Below, piece by piece: positions 51,254 to 61,081 of a DNA stretch of 64,000 nt; position 1 is the stretch's first letter, and every line of letters starts with the position of its first letter. The notes under the pieces are model-generated. The model saw nothing but the letters and a program-made list of their open reading frames with translations. It did no database searches and was not told where the DNA came from. Source of the DNA: JARDZU01 sp963730285 (GTDB taxonomy: Bacteria > Actinomycetota > Acidimicrobiia > Spongiisociales > ZC4RG35); assembly GCA_963730285.1 (NCBI GenBank), contig CAVSQY010000008.1, positions 62,001 to 126,000 of the forward strand, in the 5' to 3' direction. Position numbers and translations under genes: made by a program.

Positions 51254-52738
51254 TCAGCCCCCAGCCGTGATGACCCGGGAAGCCTCACCCACAAAGGTTG
51301 CGATGGTCGGAAAGAAGCCGATGACGACGGTTATCACCAGTGACAACCCCAGCGCCAAACGCAGCGACCCGGCCGGGGCGAGCGCGGCATCGGGCAGGAA
51401 CTCGCCTTCGGCGTCGTCAAGCCACACCGACTTGACCACGCGGGCGTAGTAGTAGAGGGCAATAACCGAGTTCACTGCTGCGATCGCCGCGAGGACGACT
51501 GTGGCGGCACCACCGGCGATGATCACAGAGCGGAACATCGCGAACTTGGCGAACCATCCGGCCAGTGGGGGAATCCCGGCCAAGCTGAAGAAGAAGACCG
51601 CAACGAGAACGCCCAGCCTCGTGTCGGCCTGGGCCAGGCCCGCCCAGGCGCTGATCTCGCCCGACTGGGTCTTCCTCGCGCCGGCGATCACCACTGCAAA
51701 TGCCCCGAGGTTCATCACTGCGTAGATCACCAGGTAGATGACCGTGGCGGAGAAGGCCTCCGACAGGTCTGAGCCGGCCACGGCGGCGGCGGCGAACGGG
51801 ACGAGCATGAAACCGGCCTGAGCGATCGACGAGTAGGCGAGAAGCCGAACGATGTTGCTTTGTCTCAGGGCGGCCAGGTTCCCGATGGTCATCGAGAGGG
51901 CGGCTAGAAGCCAGAGGGCAGGGGCCCAGATGTCGGAGGCTCCGGGCAGAGCCAGGTACATGACGAGCAGCATCCCGACGAAACCAGCTGCCTTCGAGTT
52001 GACCGACAGGTAGGCGGTCACCGGCGTCGGAGCGCCCTCGTAGGTGTCGGGAGCCCAGAAGTGAAACGGCACCGCCGAGACCTTGAACCCGAACCCGGCG
52101 ATCACCAACAGCACCGCGATGATCAGAGCAGGCTCATCGACCATCCCGGCGGTGGCCGTGGCAAGCCCGGCGAAGCTCACCTCACCGGTGAGCCCATAGA
52201 GCAAGGACATCCCGTAGAGGAGCAAAGCAGTGGACAGCACCCCGAGGATGAAGTACTTCATGGATGCCTCGTTCGACTTGGCATCGCCTTTCCGCCAGCC
52301 GGCGAGGAGATAAAGCGGGCCGGTGGTCAACTCCAGGCCGATGAAGATGACGATCAGGTCACGCGCCGAGGCCATGACCAGTGAGCCGAGGACCGAAGCC
52401 AGGATGAGAAAGTAGTACTCCCCCTGGTAGTAACGCTCCGACTCGATGTAGTGATGAGACATCAACAACACCAGGTAGGCCGACACGATGAGCACGGCCT
52501 TGAGAGCGAGAGCGAAGTCGTCCACGACATATGACCCGTCGAACATCGACCTGACAGACCCGTCGGCGGCCAGGATCACCAAAGGCACCGCCGCCAGGGC
52601 GGTGCCGGCCACCGCCGCCGTGGCCGTCCAGTACTTGCGGGCGCGGGGCAGGGCGAGATCGAGGGCGAAGACCACGATCATGGTTGCCACGATCGTCAGT
52701 TCGGGCGCCAGCGCCAGATAGTCGATCTGATAGCTCAT
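51254..52738 (-). CDS. nuoN: NADH-quinone oxidoreductase subunit N
   Basis: Antiporter-like proton-pumping subunit in the membrane arm of complex I, 494 residues with about 14 predicted helices. The proton channel segments include the conserved Lys/Glu regions (VIFIGLELTTGPLYLLAGW, VSAVPFHFWAPDTYEGAPTPVTAYL). It is the last gene of the nuo operon and converges with the serine hydrolase. Confidence 0.96.
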   Translation of the reverse strand: MSYQIDYLALAPELTIVATMIVVFALDLALPRARKYWTATAAVAGTALAAVPLVILAADGSVRSMFDGSYVVDDFALALKAVLIVSAYLVLLMSHHYIESERYYQGEYYFLILASVLGSLVMASARDLIVIFIGLELTTGPLYLLAGWRKGDAKSNEASMKYFILGVLSTALLLYGMSLLYGLTGEVSFAGLATATAGMVDEPALIIAVLLVIAGFGFKVSAVPFHFWAPDTYEGAPTPVTAYLSVNSKAAGFVGMLLVMYLALPGASDIWAPALWLLAALSMTIGNLAALRQSNIVRLLAYSSIAQAGFMLVPFAAAAVAGSDLSEAFSATVIYLVIYAVMNLGAFAVVIAGARKTQSGEISAWAGLAQADTRLGVLVAVFFFSLAGIPPLAGWFAKFAMFRSVIIAGGAATVVLAAIAAVNSVIALYYYARVVKSVWLDDAEGEFLPDAALAPAGSLRLALGLSLVITVVIGFFPTIATFVGEASRVITAGG

Positions 52739-52796
52739 GTCATCCGATCGTGGTCGAGAGTCGGCACGCTCACACCGACAGGGTCAGGGCAGGTCA

Positions 52797-54410
52797 TCAC
52801 CCTCCCGCTCCCAGGGAAGCCACTATGTCCGAGTTGAGCACCGTGTTCACCAAGGAGCTGACCGAATCGGTGGTGGCATGGAAGACGAACTTGGGGAAGA
52901 ACCCGATGACGACGATCAGCACGATCAAGGGCACCCAGGACGTCAGCTCGAACCTGTCGACATCGTGGAACTCGTGTCCTGTCCACTCTTCTTTTGGCTC
53001 ACCGAGGTTGACCTGTTGCAGCATCCACAGCATGTACCCGGCCGTGAGAACGGTCCCCACCGCACCCAACACCATGGACGTGCGGAAAACGCCCAAGGAG
53101 AGCCCGGCAAGGGGGTTGTAGGAGCCGACCAGCGACATGAACTCACCCCAGAAGCCTGCCAACCCGGGAAGGCCGAGTGATGCCATCGCCGTGAAGGCGA
53201 GAATCCCACCCATGATGGGCATGAGCTTGATGTTGCCCCCCAGCCTCGACATCTCGCGGGTGTGGTAGCGATGGGACATCGACCCGGCCAGGAAGAAGAG
53301 AAGGCCGGTGATCAGCCCGTGAGCCACCATCCCGATGATGGCGGCGTTGATCCCTATGTCGGTCATTGTGGCGATGCCGAGCATGACGAAGCCCATGTGG
53401 CCCACCGACGAGAAGGCGATAAGACGTTTCATGTCGGTCTGGGCCAGACAGGCCAAAGATCCGTAGATGATCCCTATCACTGCCAGGATGGCGATGGCCG
53501 GGGCCCATCGCGCCGCCTCCTGGGGCAGTATGGGAAGTGAGATCCTGATGAACCCGTATGCGCCGAGCTTCAACATGACCGCTGCGAGGAGAACCGAGCC
53601 CACGGTCGGGGCGGCCGTGTGGGCGTCGGGGAGCCATGTGTGGAGTGGCCACATCGGTACCTTCACCGCGAAGCCGAGGAACATGGCGCCGAAGACGAGG
53701 AAGGCGAATTGGCCGCCAAAGGCGCCCGATGCCCCCAAATTGGTCAGTTGGGTGATGTCGAAAGTCCTGGGGCCGGAGTTCCCGGACTCGAAGTAGAGGG
53801 CCAGGAATCCGAGCAGCATGAAGGCCGATCCGAACAGCGTGAACAGGAAGAATTTGATAGAGGCATAGAGCCTGGTCTGGATCTCCTTGCTGAACCCGGG
53901 GATCTTTCGCGGCGTGCGATCGCCCCAGATGCCGATCATGAAGTACATGGGCAGCAGCACGACCTCGAAGAAGATGAAAAAGAGGACCAGGTCGAGGGAG
54001 ACAAACGTCCCATTCATCCCGGTGGCCAAGATCAGCATGAGGATCAGGAACGCCTTTGGGTTCTTTGGCTCCTCCCAGTGGTTCCAGCTGTAGACAACGG
54101 CGAGAACCACCATGAAGGTGGAGAGCACGAGCATGGGAAGGCTGATCCCGTCGATCCCCATGTGGTAGTTGGCGTTGATGGCCCCGATCCAACTGCGGTT
54201 GACCTCGAACTGGTAGTGGTTGTAGGTCCCGGCCCCGAAGTCGAATTGGAAGATGACGACCACGGAGAGGATGAACGCTGCCAGTGTCACCAGCAATGCC
54301 GTGGCCTTGAGTGCGTCCTCCCGTTCCTTGGGCATGAACCCAAGGAGCAGGGCGCCGGCGAGGGGCAGGAACACGATCAGTGTCAGGCCCCAGGTATCCA
54401 ACCATTCCAT
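52797..54410 (-). CDS. nuoM: NADH-quinone oxidoreductase subunit M
   Basis: Second antiporter-like membrane-arm subunit, 537 residues. Key segments are LFFIFFEVVLLPMYFMIGIWG near residue 140 (channel Glu) and VKVPMWPLHTWLPDAHTAAP (channel Lys and helix break). The gap to nuoN is 58 bp and to nuoL 16 bp. Part of the nuoABCDHIJKLMN operon. Confidence 0.96.
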   Translation of the reverse strand: MEWLDTWGLTLIVFLPLAGALLLGFMPKEREDALKATALLVTLAAFILSVVVIFQFDFGAGTYNHYQFEVNRSWIGAINANYHMGIDGISLPMLVLSTFMVVLAVVYSWNHWEEPKNPKAFLILMLILATGMNGTFVSLDLVLFFIFFEVVLLPMYFMIGIWGDRTPRKIPGFSKEIQTRLYASIKFFLFTLFGSAFMLLGFLALYFESGNSGPRTFDITQLTNLGASGAFGGQFAFLVFGAMFLGFAVKVPMWPLHTWLPDAHTAAPTVGSVLLAAVMLKLGAYGFIRISLPILPQEAARWAPAIAILAVIGIIYGSLACLAQTDMKRLIAFSSVGHMGFVMLGIATMTDIGINAAIIGMVAHGLITGLLFFLAGSMSHRYHTREMSRLGGNIKLMPIMGGILAFTAMASLGLPGLAGFWGEFMSLVGSYNPLAGLSLGVFRTSMVLGAVGTVLTAGYMLWMLQQVNLGEPKEEWTGHEFHDVDRFELTSWVPLIVLIVVIGFFPKFVFHATTDSVSSLVNTVLNSDIVASLGAGG

Positions 54411-54426
54411 TTGCTCTCAGCCTCTC

Positions 54427-56460
54427 CTATATGACGAAGACGAACAGGACAATCAAGACCAACGCGCCACCCACGAAGGAAGCCGCGTATTGCTGCACCC
54501 TCCCGGTCTGCAACTTGCGCAGAGCCGAGCCGGCGCCGTCGGCTGCCGCCGACAAACCGTTGAAGACACCATCGATCCCCCGCTGGTCCACACCGGCGTA
54601 GATGAAGGTGCCGAGACCCTTGATCAGCATTGCAACGCCGTTGACGATTGCGTCGATGATGTAGGTGTTGGTCCAATTGACGAAGTGGGCCACCGGGCCC
54701 ATGGTCGCCGCCACCAACCCCAGCGCGGCGTCGTCGATGTAGTACTTGTGACGGAGCAGCGGGTAGAGGAGGGGAATCTCAAAGATGTCTCTCTCCTTCT
54801 GGGTGGGCCTGTCCTTTGAGTAGATGAGCCAACCTGCGGCGAAACCACCCACCGCGGCGAGAAGGCCTATCGCGGCCAGACCCCAGTTGATCCCCTCCGC
54901 GTGATGATCTCCCATGGGGACGACGCGAACGGCAAGCCACTCGGTGAAGTTGCCGATTCCCGGGATCTCGACGCCCGGGATGTTGAACAAGCCGAAGAGG
55001 ATGGAGGGGATGGCGAGAGCCACGAGAGGGCCGGTCATGACTCGTGGCGACTCGTGTGGCGTGCCGTGACCCTTGTAGTCCCCGTGGAAGGTGAGGGCGA
55101 TGGCACGCGCCATGTAGAACGCTGTGACGAAGGCACCGGCAATGGCGATCCACATGACCGCGGTGTAGCCACCGTCACCCAAGGTGGCGAGGATCTCGTC
55201 TTTGGACCAGAACCCGGCGAAGGGGATGATCCCGGCAAGCGCCAGCGATCCGGCGACAAAGGTCCAGTAGGTGGTGGGCATGTACTTCCTGAGACCACCC
55301 ATGTCGCTCATGTTGTTGGAGTGAACCGCATGTATCACCGACCCGGCCCCGAGGAAGAGGAGAGCCTTGAAGAAGGCATGAGTGAAGAGATGGAAGAGAC
55401 CGGCGGTGTATCCACCCGCGGCCACAGCCGTCATCATGTAGCCGAGCTGGGAGACGGTGGAGTAGGCGAGCACCTTCTTGATGTCGTCGGCGACCAGGGC
55501 GAGAAGACCCATGGCAAAAAGGGTTATGGCGCCGATAACCACCATGGTCGGGCGAGCGGCCTGTGCCATGTTCTGAAACAGGGGAAAGGTCCTGGCCATC
55601 AGGTAGACGCCTGCTGTCACCATGGTGGCGGCGTGCATCAAGGCAGACACCGGAGTTGGGCCGGCCATAGCGTCGGGAAGCCAAATGTGCAGGGGGAACT
55701 GAGCGCTCTTGCCCATCGCTCCGAAGAAGAGCAACGCACCGCCCACAACCGCTACCGCTGACAGCGCCTGCAATCCCCCCACTGCCGCCTCGTTGATAGC
55801 GGCGAAGTCGAATGAGCCCACCGAGGCCCCGAGGATGATTGTCCCCAGGATGAGGCCAACATCGGCGACTTTGTTGACCATGAATGCCTTGTTGCCGGCC
55901 CGTACGTTTTCCAAGTCCTCCCAGTAGAAGCCGATCAGGAGGTAGGAGGCGAGCCCCACACCCTCCCAGCCGATGATCATTTGGATCAGGTTGGGCGCCC
56001 CGACGAGGATCAGCATTGAGCCGGCAAACAAGGAGAAGGCTGCGAAGAACCACTCGACGCGGACGTCGCCGTGCATGTAGCCGACCGCATATATGAAGAC
56101 AAACAGCCCGACCACGCTGACCAGGAAGTACATCATGATGGAGAGCCCGTCGACCACCCAACCCAGCTCGAAGACCAGACCACTCCCGATGCGGGCTATC
56201 TCGAAAGTGGTGGTCGAGAGGACGCCTTCGGTCATGTTGGTCAGGAAGAGGATCAGGGCCCAAAGCGAGTTGATGGCCAGAGCGCCAATGGCGAGCTCCG
56301 CACCGTGATACCGCATCCGCTTGCCAAAGGCCATGATCAGAAGGAAGGCGACCAAGGGGAGGGCCAACATGATCCCGGCTGTGTCTGCCCAAAACCCGCC
56401 GTTGCCGGCTGTCACGGCGTGCGTCGTCTCCTGGGCAAGGATCCACATCCCCATCACCAC
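54427..56460 (-). CDS. nuoL: NADH-quinone oxidoreductase subunit L
   Basis: Largest membrane-arm subunit (677 residues), with the C-terminal amphipathic lateral helix predicted after about residue 540. Channel regions include MIIGWEGVGLASYLLIGFYW, SAQFPLHIWLPDAMAGPTPVSAL and FLFTHAFFKALLFLGAGSVIHA. Its 5' end overlaps nuoK by 7 bp, so translation is coupled. Length and motifs are normal for the family. Confidence 0.97.
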   Translation of the reverse strand: MVMGMWILAQETTHAVTAGNGGFWADTAGIMLALPLVAFLLIMAFGKRMRYHGAELAIGALAINSLWALILFLTNMTEGVLSTTTFEIARIGSGLVFELGWVVDGLSIMMYFLVSVVGLFVFIYAVGYMHGDVRVEWFFAAFSLFAGSMLILVGAPNLIQMIIGWEGVGLASYLLIGFYWEDLENVRAGNKAFMVNKVADVGLILGTIILGASVGSFDFAAINEAAVGGLQALSAVAVVGGALLFFGAMGKSAQFPLHIWLPDAMAGPTPVSALMHAATMVTAGVYLMARTFPLFQNMAQAARPTMVVIGAITLFAMGLLALVADDIKKVLAYSTVSQLGYMMTAVAAGGYTAGLFHLFTHAFFKALLFLGAGSVIHAVHSNNMSDMGGLRKYMPTTYWTFVAGSLALAGIIPFAGFWSKDEILATLGDGGYTAVMWIAIAGAFVTAFYMARAIALTFHGDYKGHGTPHESPRVMTGPLVALAIPSILFGLFNIPGVEIPGIGNFTEWLAVRVVPMGDHHAEGINWGLAAIGLLAAVGGFAAGWLIYSKDRPTQKERDIFEIPLLYPLLRHKYYIDDAALGLVAATMGPVAHFVNWTNTYIIDAIVNGVAMLIKGLGTFIYAGVDQRGIDGVFNGLSAAADGAGSALRKLQTGRVQQYAASFVGGALVLIVLFVFVI

Positions 56461-56759
56461 CTCATCAAGTTGAGGTCGTTGACGTTGGCCGACTTCCGAT
56501 TGCGGAAGATCATCAAGACGATGGCAAGCCCTATGCCCACCTCGGCGGCGGCGACGGTGATCACGAAGATGGCGAAGACCTGGCCGATGGCCTGACTGGA
56601 TCGAAGAGATGCCTCGAAGGCGACCAGATTGATGTTCACCGCGTTCAACATCAGCTCCACGGAGAGCAAGATGAGCACGATGTTGCGTCGGACGAGCAAG
56701 CCATAGATCCCCAGGGCGAACAGCGCCGCCGACAACACCAGGAATTGATTTACCAGCAT
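56454..56759 (-). CDS. nuoK: NADH-quinone oxidoreductase subunit K
   Basis: Small membrane subunit (101 residues, three helices) with the conserved helix-2 acidic residue in LLSVELMLNAVNINLVAF and the helix-3 ITVAAAEVGIGLAIVL. It is the Mrp/NuoK-type part of the E-channel. Its start touches the nuoJ stop (shared base at 56759). Confidence 0.96.
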   Translation of the reverse strand: MLVNQFLVLSAALFALGIYGLLVRRNIVLILLSVELMLNAVNINLVAFEASLRSSQAIGQVFAIFVITVAAAEVGIGLAIVLMIFRNRKSANVNDLNLMRW

Positions 56760-57310
56760 CAGACGGAGACCCTCTCTTCTTCCTCGGCCGGGCTCAGGTC
56801 ACGTCTGGCGATGGTTATCCCACCGATCAGTGCCGCCAGCAAGACGAAGGAGACCACCTCGAAGGGGATCACGAATCGACCAAGCAATGACTCGCCGATC
56901 ACCTCTGTCGGGGTGGCCTCGCCCGGGTTGGCAACCACACTCGAGCCAAACGCCTCGATCGACGCCCAGGAAAGGGCGACGAAGGTGGCAATAGATAGAA
57001 AGGCCGGCCAGATCTTCTTGTCGGCGTCGAGACCCTCGTCGAGACCTGTCGGAGCGCGGGTGATCATGATCCCGAAGAGGAAGAGGACGATGACGGCTCC
57101 GATGTAGACCAGGACCAGGACCCAGGCCACAAACTCTGCGGACAGCATCAGGAACAGCCCGGCGGTCCCTGCCAAAGTCGCCACCAGGAAGAGAGCGGCA
57201 TGGACCATGTTCGGCGAGGTCACGACCCGGAAGGCCGAGACCAGGACGGCCAGGCCGATCACCACGAAGACCCAGTTGGCAGGTTCGGAGGCCCAGTCAA
57301 CGATTGTCAC
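56759..57310 (-). CDS. nuoJ: NADH-quinone oxidoreductase subunit J
   Basis: Membrane subunit of 183 residues with five predicted helices; helix 3 contains the conserved VLVYIGAVIVLFLFGIMI with the pi-bulge Tyr/Gly region. Between nuoI (9 bp upstream) and nuoK. Confidence 0.95.
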   Translation of the reverse strand: MTIVDWASEPANWVFVVIGLAVLVSAFRVVTSPNMVHAALFLVATLAGTAGLFLMLSAEFVAWVLVLVYIGAVIVLFLFGIMITRAPTGLDEGLDADKKIWPAFLSIATFVALSWASIEAFGSSVVANPGEATPTEVIGESLLGRFVIPFEVVSFVLLAALIGGITIARRDLSPAEEEERVSV

Positions 57311-57319
57311 GGCGTCATC

Positions 57320-57808
57320 TCACTTCTCCAGGGCCGGTGCCTCGGGGACCGTCTTCAGCCAATCCTGGAGACGGTCCATGTCGTGCAACATGGCGCCCAT
57401 CTTGGTTTCGGAGTATTCATACTCCGGTGACCAGAACAGGGCGTCGAATGGGCAAACCTCGACACAGATGCCGCAGTACATGCACAGGGCGTAGTCGATG
57501 TCGAAGCGGTCGAGCTCGGAGCGCACCTTTATCCGGCCGCCGGGTTGCGCCGGTTCCTGCTCCTCTTTGTGACCCTCGATGTAGATGCACCAGTCCGGGC
57601 AGTTCCGGGCGCAGAGCATGCAGACAGTGCAAGCCTCCTGGTCCAGGGCGATAACACCCCTGGCCCGGGGGACAGGCTGCTCCTTGACCTTGGGGTAGTT
57701 GACCGTTGCCAGGTGAGAGCCGGGAAACAAGATGGTCTTGAACATGGTGGAGATCGTCACCAATAGGCCCTTGACCATGCCCTTCCCGGGGAAGCTGCGC
57801 TCCGCCAT
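57320..57808 (-). CDS. nuoI: NADH-quinone oxidoreductase subunit I (2x 4Fe-4S ferredoxin)
   Basis: Peripheral-arm subunit carrying clusters N6a and N6b. It is 162 residues from ATG 57808, which overlaps the nuoH stop by one base; the open frame to 57922 adds non-family residues. Two CxxCxxCxxxC sets are present: C60, C63, C66, C70 and C109, C112, C115, C119. It links NuoB to whichever electron-input module is used; in this operon NuoG, its usual upstream partner, is absent. Confidence 0.96.
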   Translation of the reverse strand: MAERSFPGKGMVKGLLVTISTMFKTILFPGSHLATVNYPKVKEQPVPRARGVIALDQEACTVCMLCARNCPDWCIYIEGHKEEQEPAQPGGRIKVRSELDRFDIDYALCMYCGICVEVCPFDALFWSPEYEYSETKMGAMLHDMDRLQDWLKTVPEAPALEK

Positions 57809-58812
57809 CAGAGCAACACCTTGAAAACGCCGGTCACCAGGATGTTGGCCAGGGAGATCGGGATCAACCATTTCCAGGCGAGACTCTGAAGTTGATCCTC
57901 GCGGAATCTGGGAAAGGTCCAACGGAACCAGATGATGGCGAAGACGAGGATGAAGACTTTGGCGATCAGGATGATCGGGCCAACGACCGCCAACGTGTCT
58001 TCCGGAATCCCGGGAAGCCAGTAACCACCCAAGAACAAGGTGGCCGCAATGGCCGACATCGAGAACATGTTGGCGAACTCGGCGAGGAAGAAGAACAGGA
58101 ACCGAAAACCCGAGTACTCGGTCAGATAGCCCATGACCAACTCGGACTCGGCGATTGGCATGTCGAATGGCGTCCGGGTCAACTCGGCGAGGGCAGCGAT
58201 CATGAATACGCCGAAACCGATGAATTGGGTCACGATGAAGGGATAGCCCGCCGCGATCTGGGCCTCGACGATGCCGCTCATGCTCATGGTCCCGGCCATG
58301 ATCACCGAGCCCACCACCGCCAGGACCAGGGGCAGCTCATAGGCGATCAACTGTCCGGCGGCGCGCAATCCGCCCATCAGGGAGTACTTGTTGGCCGATG
58401 ACCAACCCGCCATGAGGACGCCGATCGTGCTTAGCGATGAGATGGCGAGGGCGTAGAAGATCCCGACGGACAGATCCCGGAATATCAACCCCGGCCCGAA
58501 AGGGATCACCACGAATAGGGCGACCGTTGAGACCAGGACCAGGATCGGTGCCAGCTTGAAGGCCGGACGATCAGCGTCGGCGGGGATCAGGTCTTCCTTC
58601 TGGAAGAACTTGACCCCATCGGCTATCAGCTGGGCCCATCCCCATCGTCCGCCGGCGAAGTACGGCCCAACTCTTGCCTGCATCTTGGCGGAGAGCTTGA
58701 GCTCGGCGAATCCGACTACAAGTCCTATGACCGGTATCAACAGGGCTACCAGCAGAACCTTGCCGGCGAGAGACACCCAGAAGTTGGCGAAGAGGTCGGT
58801 GAGGAATTCCAT
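57808..58812 (-). CDS. nuoH: NADH-quinone oxidoreductase subunit H
   Basis: Membrane-arm subunit that forms part of the quinone chamber, 334 residues, about eight helices. ATG 58812 is used (8 bp after the nuoD stop); the longer frame to 58905 overlaps nuoD. Conserved parts include AKMQARVGPYFAGGRWGWAQ, DGVKFFQKED, and ELTRTPFDMPIAESELVMGY. No nuoE, F or G separates it from nuoD. Confidence 0.96.
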   Translation of the reverse strand: MEFLTDLFANFWVSLAGKVLLVALLIPVIGLVVGFAELKLSAKMQARVGPYFAGGRWGWAQLIADGVKFFQKEDLIPADADRPAFKLAPILVLVSTVALFVVIPFGPGLIFRDLSVGIFYALAISSLSTIGVLMAGWSSANKYSLMGGLRAAGQLIAYELPLVLAVVGSVIMAGTMSMSGIVEAQIAAGYPFIVTQFIGFGVFMIAALAELTRTPFDMPIAESELVMGYLTEYSGFRFLFFFLAEFANMFSMSAIAATLFLGGYWLPGIPEDTLAVVGPIILIAKVFILVFAIIWFRWTFPRFREDQLQSLAWKWLIPISLANILVTGVFKVLL

Positions 58813-58820
58813 CAACTCGC

Positions 58821-60005
58821 CTACCTGTCCACGTCGCCCAGGACGAAGTCGAGACTGCCCATGATCGCGATGATGTCCGGCACCAGGACACCTTCGAGGA
58901 TCCACGGAAGTATGGAGATGTTCGAGAAGCTGGCCGAGCGGATCTTGAGCCGATAGGGGCCTTGACCCCCGTCCGAGATCAGGTAATAGCCCATCTCGCC
59001 CTTGGGATTCTCAGCGCGCACATAGGTCTCGCCCTTGGGCACTTTGATCACCTTGGGCACCTTCGCCTGGAGTGGCCCACTGGGGATGGTGTCGATCGCC
59101 TGCTGGATGATGTGGACCGACTGCCTTATCTCTTCGAGCCGGACGTGCCACCGATCCCAGCAGTCGCCGTCCCGACCTGTGGGCACATCGAAGTCGAACC
59201 GATCGTAAGGCAGGTAGTGCTCGACCTTGCGAAGGTCGAATTCGACACCCGACGCCCTCAAGTTCGGGCCCGACACCCCAAACGAGGCCGCCACCTCCGC
59301 CGGCAGAACGCCAATCCCCTTGGTGCGGGCCAGGATGATCTCATTGCCTGCCACCAAATCCTCGATCTCGTCGCAAACACCCAGAACCTTGTCCATCGCG
59401 TCCCGCGTCTCCGCGAGGAATCCCGCCGGCAGGTCTTGTATCTGCTTCCGGGTGTTGGAGCCCGACCCATAAGCCGGCTTGACACCACCGATCCTGTTGA
59501 AGTTGGGATGGAAGCGGCCCCCGGTGACACCCTCGAGGAGATCGAGGACTCTCTCCCTCTCACGCAGAGCGAAGAAGAGTGGGGTCGCTGCTCCCAGCTC
59601 GAGGGGATAAGACGCCATGAAGACCAGATGCGATGAGATCCGGGCCATCTCGGTGAGGATCAGCCTGATGTACTGCGCCCTTTCTGGGACCTCCAGCTCC
59701 ATGAGCTTCTCAGCGGCCACGATGAAGGGCACCTCATTGGCGTAACCGGATACCCAGTCGATGCGGTTGACCAAGGTGGTGATCTGCGGATAGGTCCTGA
59801 CCTCGGACAGCTTCTCGTAGCCACGATGCATATACCCAATGACGGGGGAGATGTCGTAGGCGCGCTCCCCATCGACACGGGCCACCAGACGGAGGACGCC
59901 GTGAGTCGACGGGTGCTGGGGCCCGATGTTGAGGGTCATGTCCTCGGTCTCCAGCTCGACCGAGACGGAAGCGTCGGACAGATGTCGGACCAGGTCTTGC
60001 TCCAT
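58821..60005 (-). CDS. nuoD: NADH-quinone oxidoreductase subunit D
   Basis: 49-kDa-type subunit of the Q module, 394 residues from ATG 60005 (a GTG codon directly before it at 60008 is an alternative and is closer to the GGAGG site). Quinone-binding His/Tyr residues are in MTLNIGPQHPSTHGVLRL and GYMHRGYEKL. The C-terminal DIIAIMGSLDFVLGDVDR is typical. No [NiFe]-type cysteine pairs are present, so it is NuoD, not hydrogenase. TAG stop at 58821-58823. Confidence 0.96.
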   Translation of the reverse strand: MEQDLVRHLSDASVSVELETEDMTLNIGPQHPSTHGVLRLVARVDGERAYDISPVIGYMHRGYEKLSEVRTYPQITTLVNRIDWVSGYANEVPFIVAAEKLMELEVPERAQYIRLILTEMARISSHLVFMASYPLELGAATPLFFALRERERVLDLLEGVTGGRFHPNFNRIGGVKPAYGSGSNTRKQIQDLPAGFLAETRDAMDKVLGVCDEIEDLVAGNEIILARTKGIGVLPAEVAASFGVSGPNLRASGVEFDLRKVEHYLPYDRFDFDVPTGRDGDCWDRWHVRLEEIRQSVHIIQQAIDTIPSGPLQAKVPKVIKVPKGETYVRAENPKGEMGYYLISDGGQGPYRLKIRSASFSNISILPWILEGVLVPDIIAIMGSLDFVLGDVDR

Positions 60006-60012
60006 CACCAGC

Positions 60013-60603
60013 TCATGCCTCCGGGTTTGTCTCGGAGGGACCGTCGGCCTCGGGCATGGCCTCGACGTCCACGGTTCCCGGCCAGGGCTTGACCTCACGG
60101 CTGAGCAGTGGATAGCTCTTACGGAGCGGGTGACCGATGAAGCCGTCCGGCAGGTAGAGATGGCTCAAGTTCGGGTGCCCATTGAAGACGATCCCGAACA
60201 TCTCAGCCGCCTCGCGCTCGTGCCAATCGGCGCCGCGATATACGCCTATCAGGCTGTCTATGGCCGGTGCCTCTGCAGAGAGGTCGGTGGAGAATGTGAC
60301 CCTCTTGCCGGTGCTCAAATCGGCGACCGTGGCCAAGAGCTCGATCCGCTCGACAACTTCTTCACCGGGCGGGTCACCAACAGCCACCTCCGATGTCCAA
60401 TCGACCGCCGACAGCCAGGAGAAGAAGACCATGCCCTCGTCCCGGGCCGTCTCGAGGGCTTGGGACCAATTCTCGGCGGGCACCCGGATCTTGATGGTGC
60501 CAAAGGCGACCTGGGCCTCACCACCGACCGCGGCCGCCATCTCGTCGGCCAGGCCCTGAAGCGGATCGACGGTGGTCTCGGCGTCAGACGGGCTCGAGGT
60601 CAC
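60013..60603 (-). CDS. nuoC: NADH-quinone oxidoreductase subunit C
   Basis: 30-kDa-type Q-module subunit, 196 residues from GTG 60603; ATG 60633 is the alternative with 206 residues. The 3' two thirds hold the signature: IDSLIGVYRGADWHEREAAEMFGI and FNGHPNLSHLYLPDGFIGHPLRKSYPL. It overlaps nuoB by 20 bp and is separate from nuoD; the CD fusion of some bacteria is not seen here. Confidence 0.94.
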   Translation of the reverse strand: MTSSPSDAETTVDPLQGLADEMAAAVGGEAQVAFGTIKIRVPAENWSQALETARDEGMVFFSWLSAVDWTSEVAVGDPPGEEVVERIELLATVADLSTGKRVTFSTDLSAEAPAIDSLIGVYRGADWHEREAAEMFGIVFNGHPNLSHLYLPDGFIGHPLRKSYPLLSREVKPWPGTVDVEAMPEADGPSETNPEA

Positions 60604-61081
60604 GCCTGTTCCACTTCTCTTTGATGTTTTCACCCTGGATTTTTTGCTGAAGGAGGACGATCCCGTCCATCAGCGCCTCGGGACGTGGGGGGCACCCGGG
60701 CACGTAGACGTCCACCGGGATCACCTGGTCAACTCCCTTGGTGACCGAATATGAATCCCAATACGGCCCACCGCAGTTGGCGCATGAGCCCATCGAGATC
60801 ACGTACTTGGGATCGGGCATCTGGTCGTAGAGACGACGAATGGCGGGTGCCATCTTGTCGGTCACGGTGCCCGCCACCACCATGAGGTCCGCCTGACGTG
60901 GTGAGGCAGGGAGGGGGATGATGCCGAAGCGCATGAAGTCGTATCGCGGCCCCGATGCGGCCATCAACTCGATGGCGCAACAGGCCAGGCCGAACTGGAA
61001 CAACCACAGTGAATACTTCCGGGACCAATTGAGAAGCCAACTCACGGGCTTCGGGGCCCCGAACTTCTGGACTACTCCCAC
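60584..61081 (-). CDS. nuoB: NADH-quinone oxidoreductase subunit B
   Basis: Carries the terminal N2 4Fe-4S cluster. It is 165 residues from GTG 61081, which overlaps the nuoA stop by 10 bp; the longer frame to 61438 is formed by nuoA sequence in another phase and is not NuoB. N2 ligands are the tandem C34-C35 in FGLACCAIEL, C100 (in GSCANCGG) and C130 (in VPGCPPRPEAL). Confidence 0.96.
   Translation of the reverse strand: MGVVQKFGAPKPVSWLLNWSRKYSLWLFQFGLACCAIELMAASGPRYDFMRFGIIPLPASPRQADLMVVAGTVTDKMAPAIRRLYDQMPDPKYVISMGSCANCGGPYWDSYSVTKGVDQVIPVDVYVPGCPPRPEALMDGIVLLQQKIQGENIKEKWNRRDLEPV

Noticed and set aside
53143..54405. A 420-codon frame within nuoM on the same strand
   Set aside because: It is an out-of-phase reading of nuoM with Arg/Pro/His-rich composition, while the nuoM frame has the full channel motifs.
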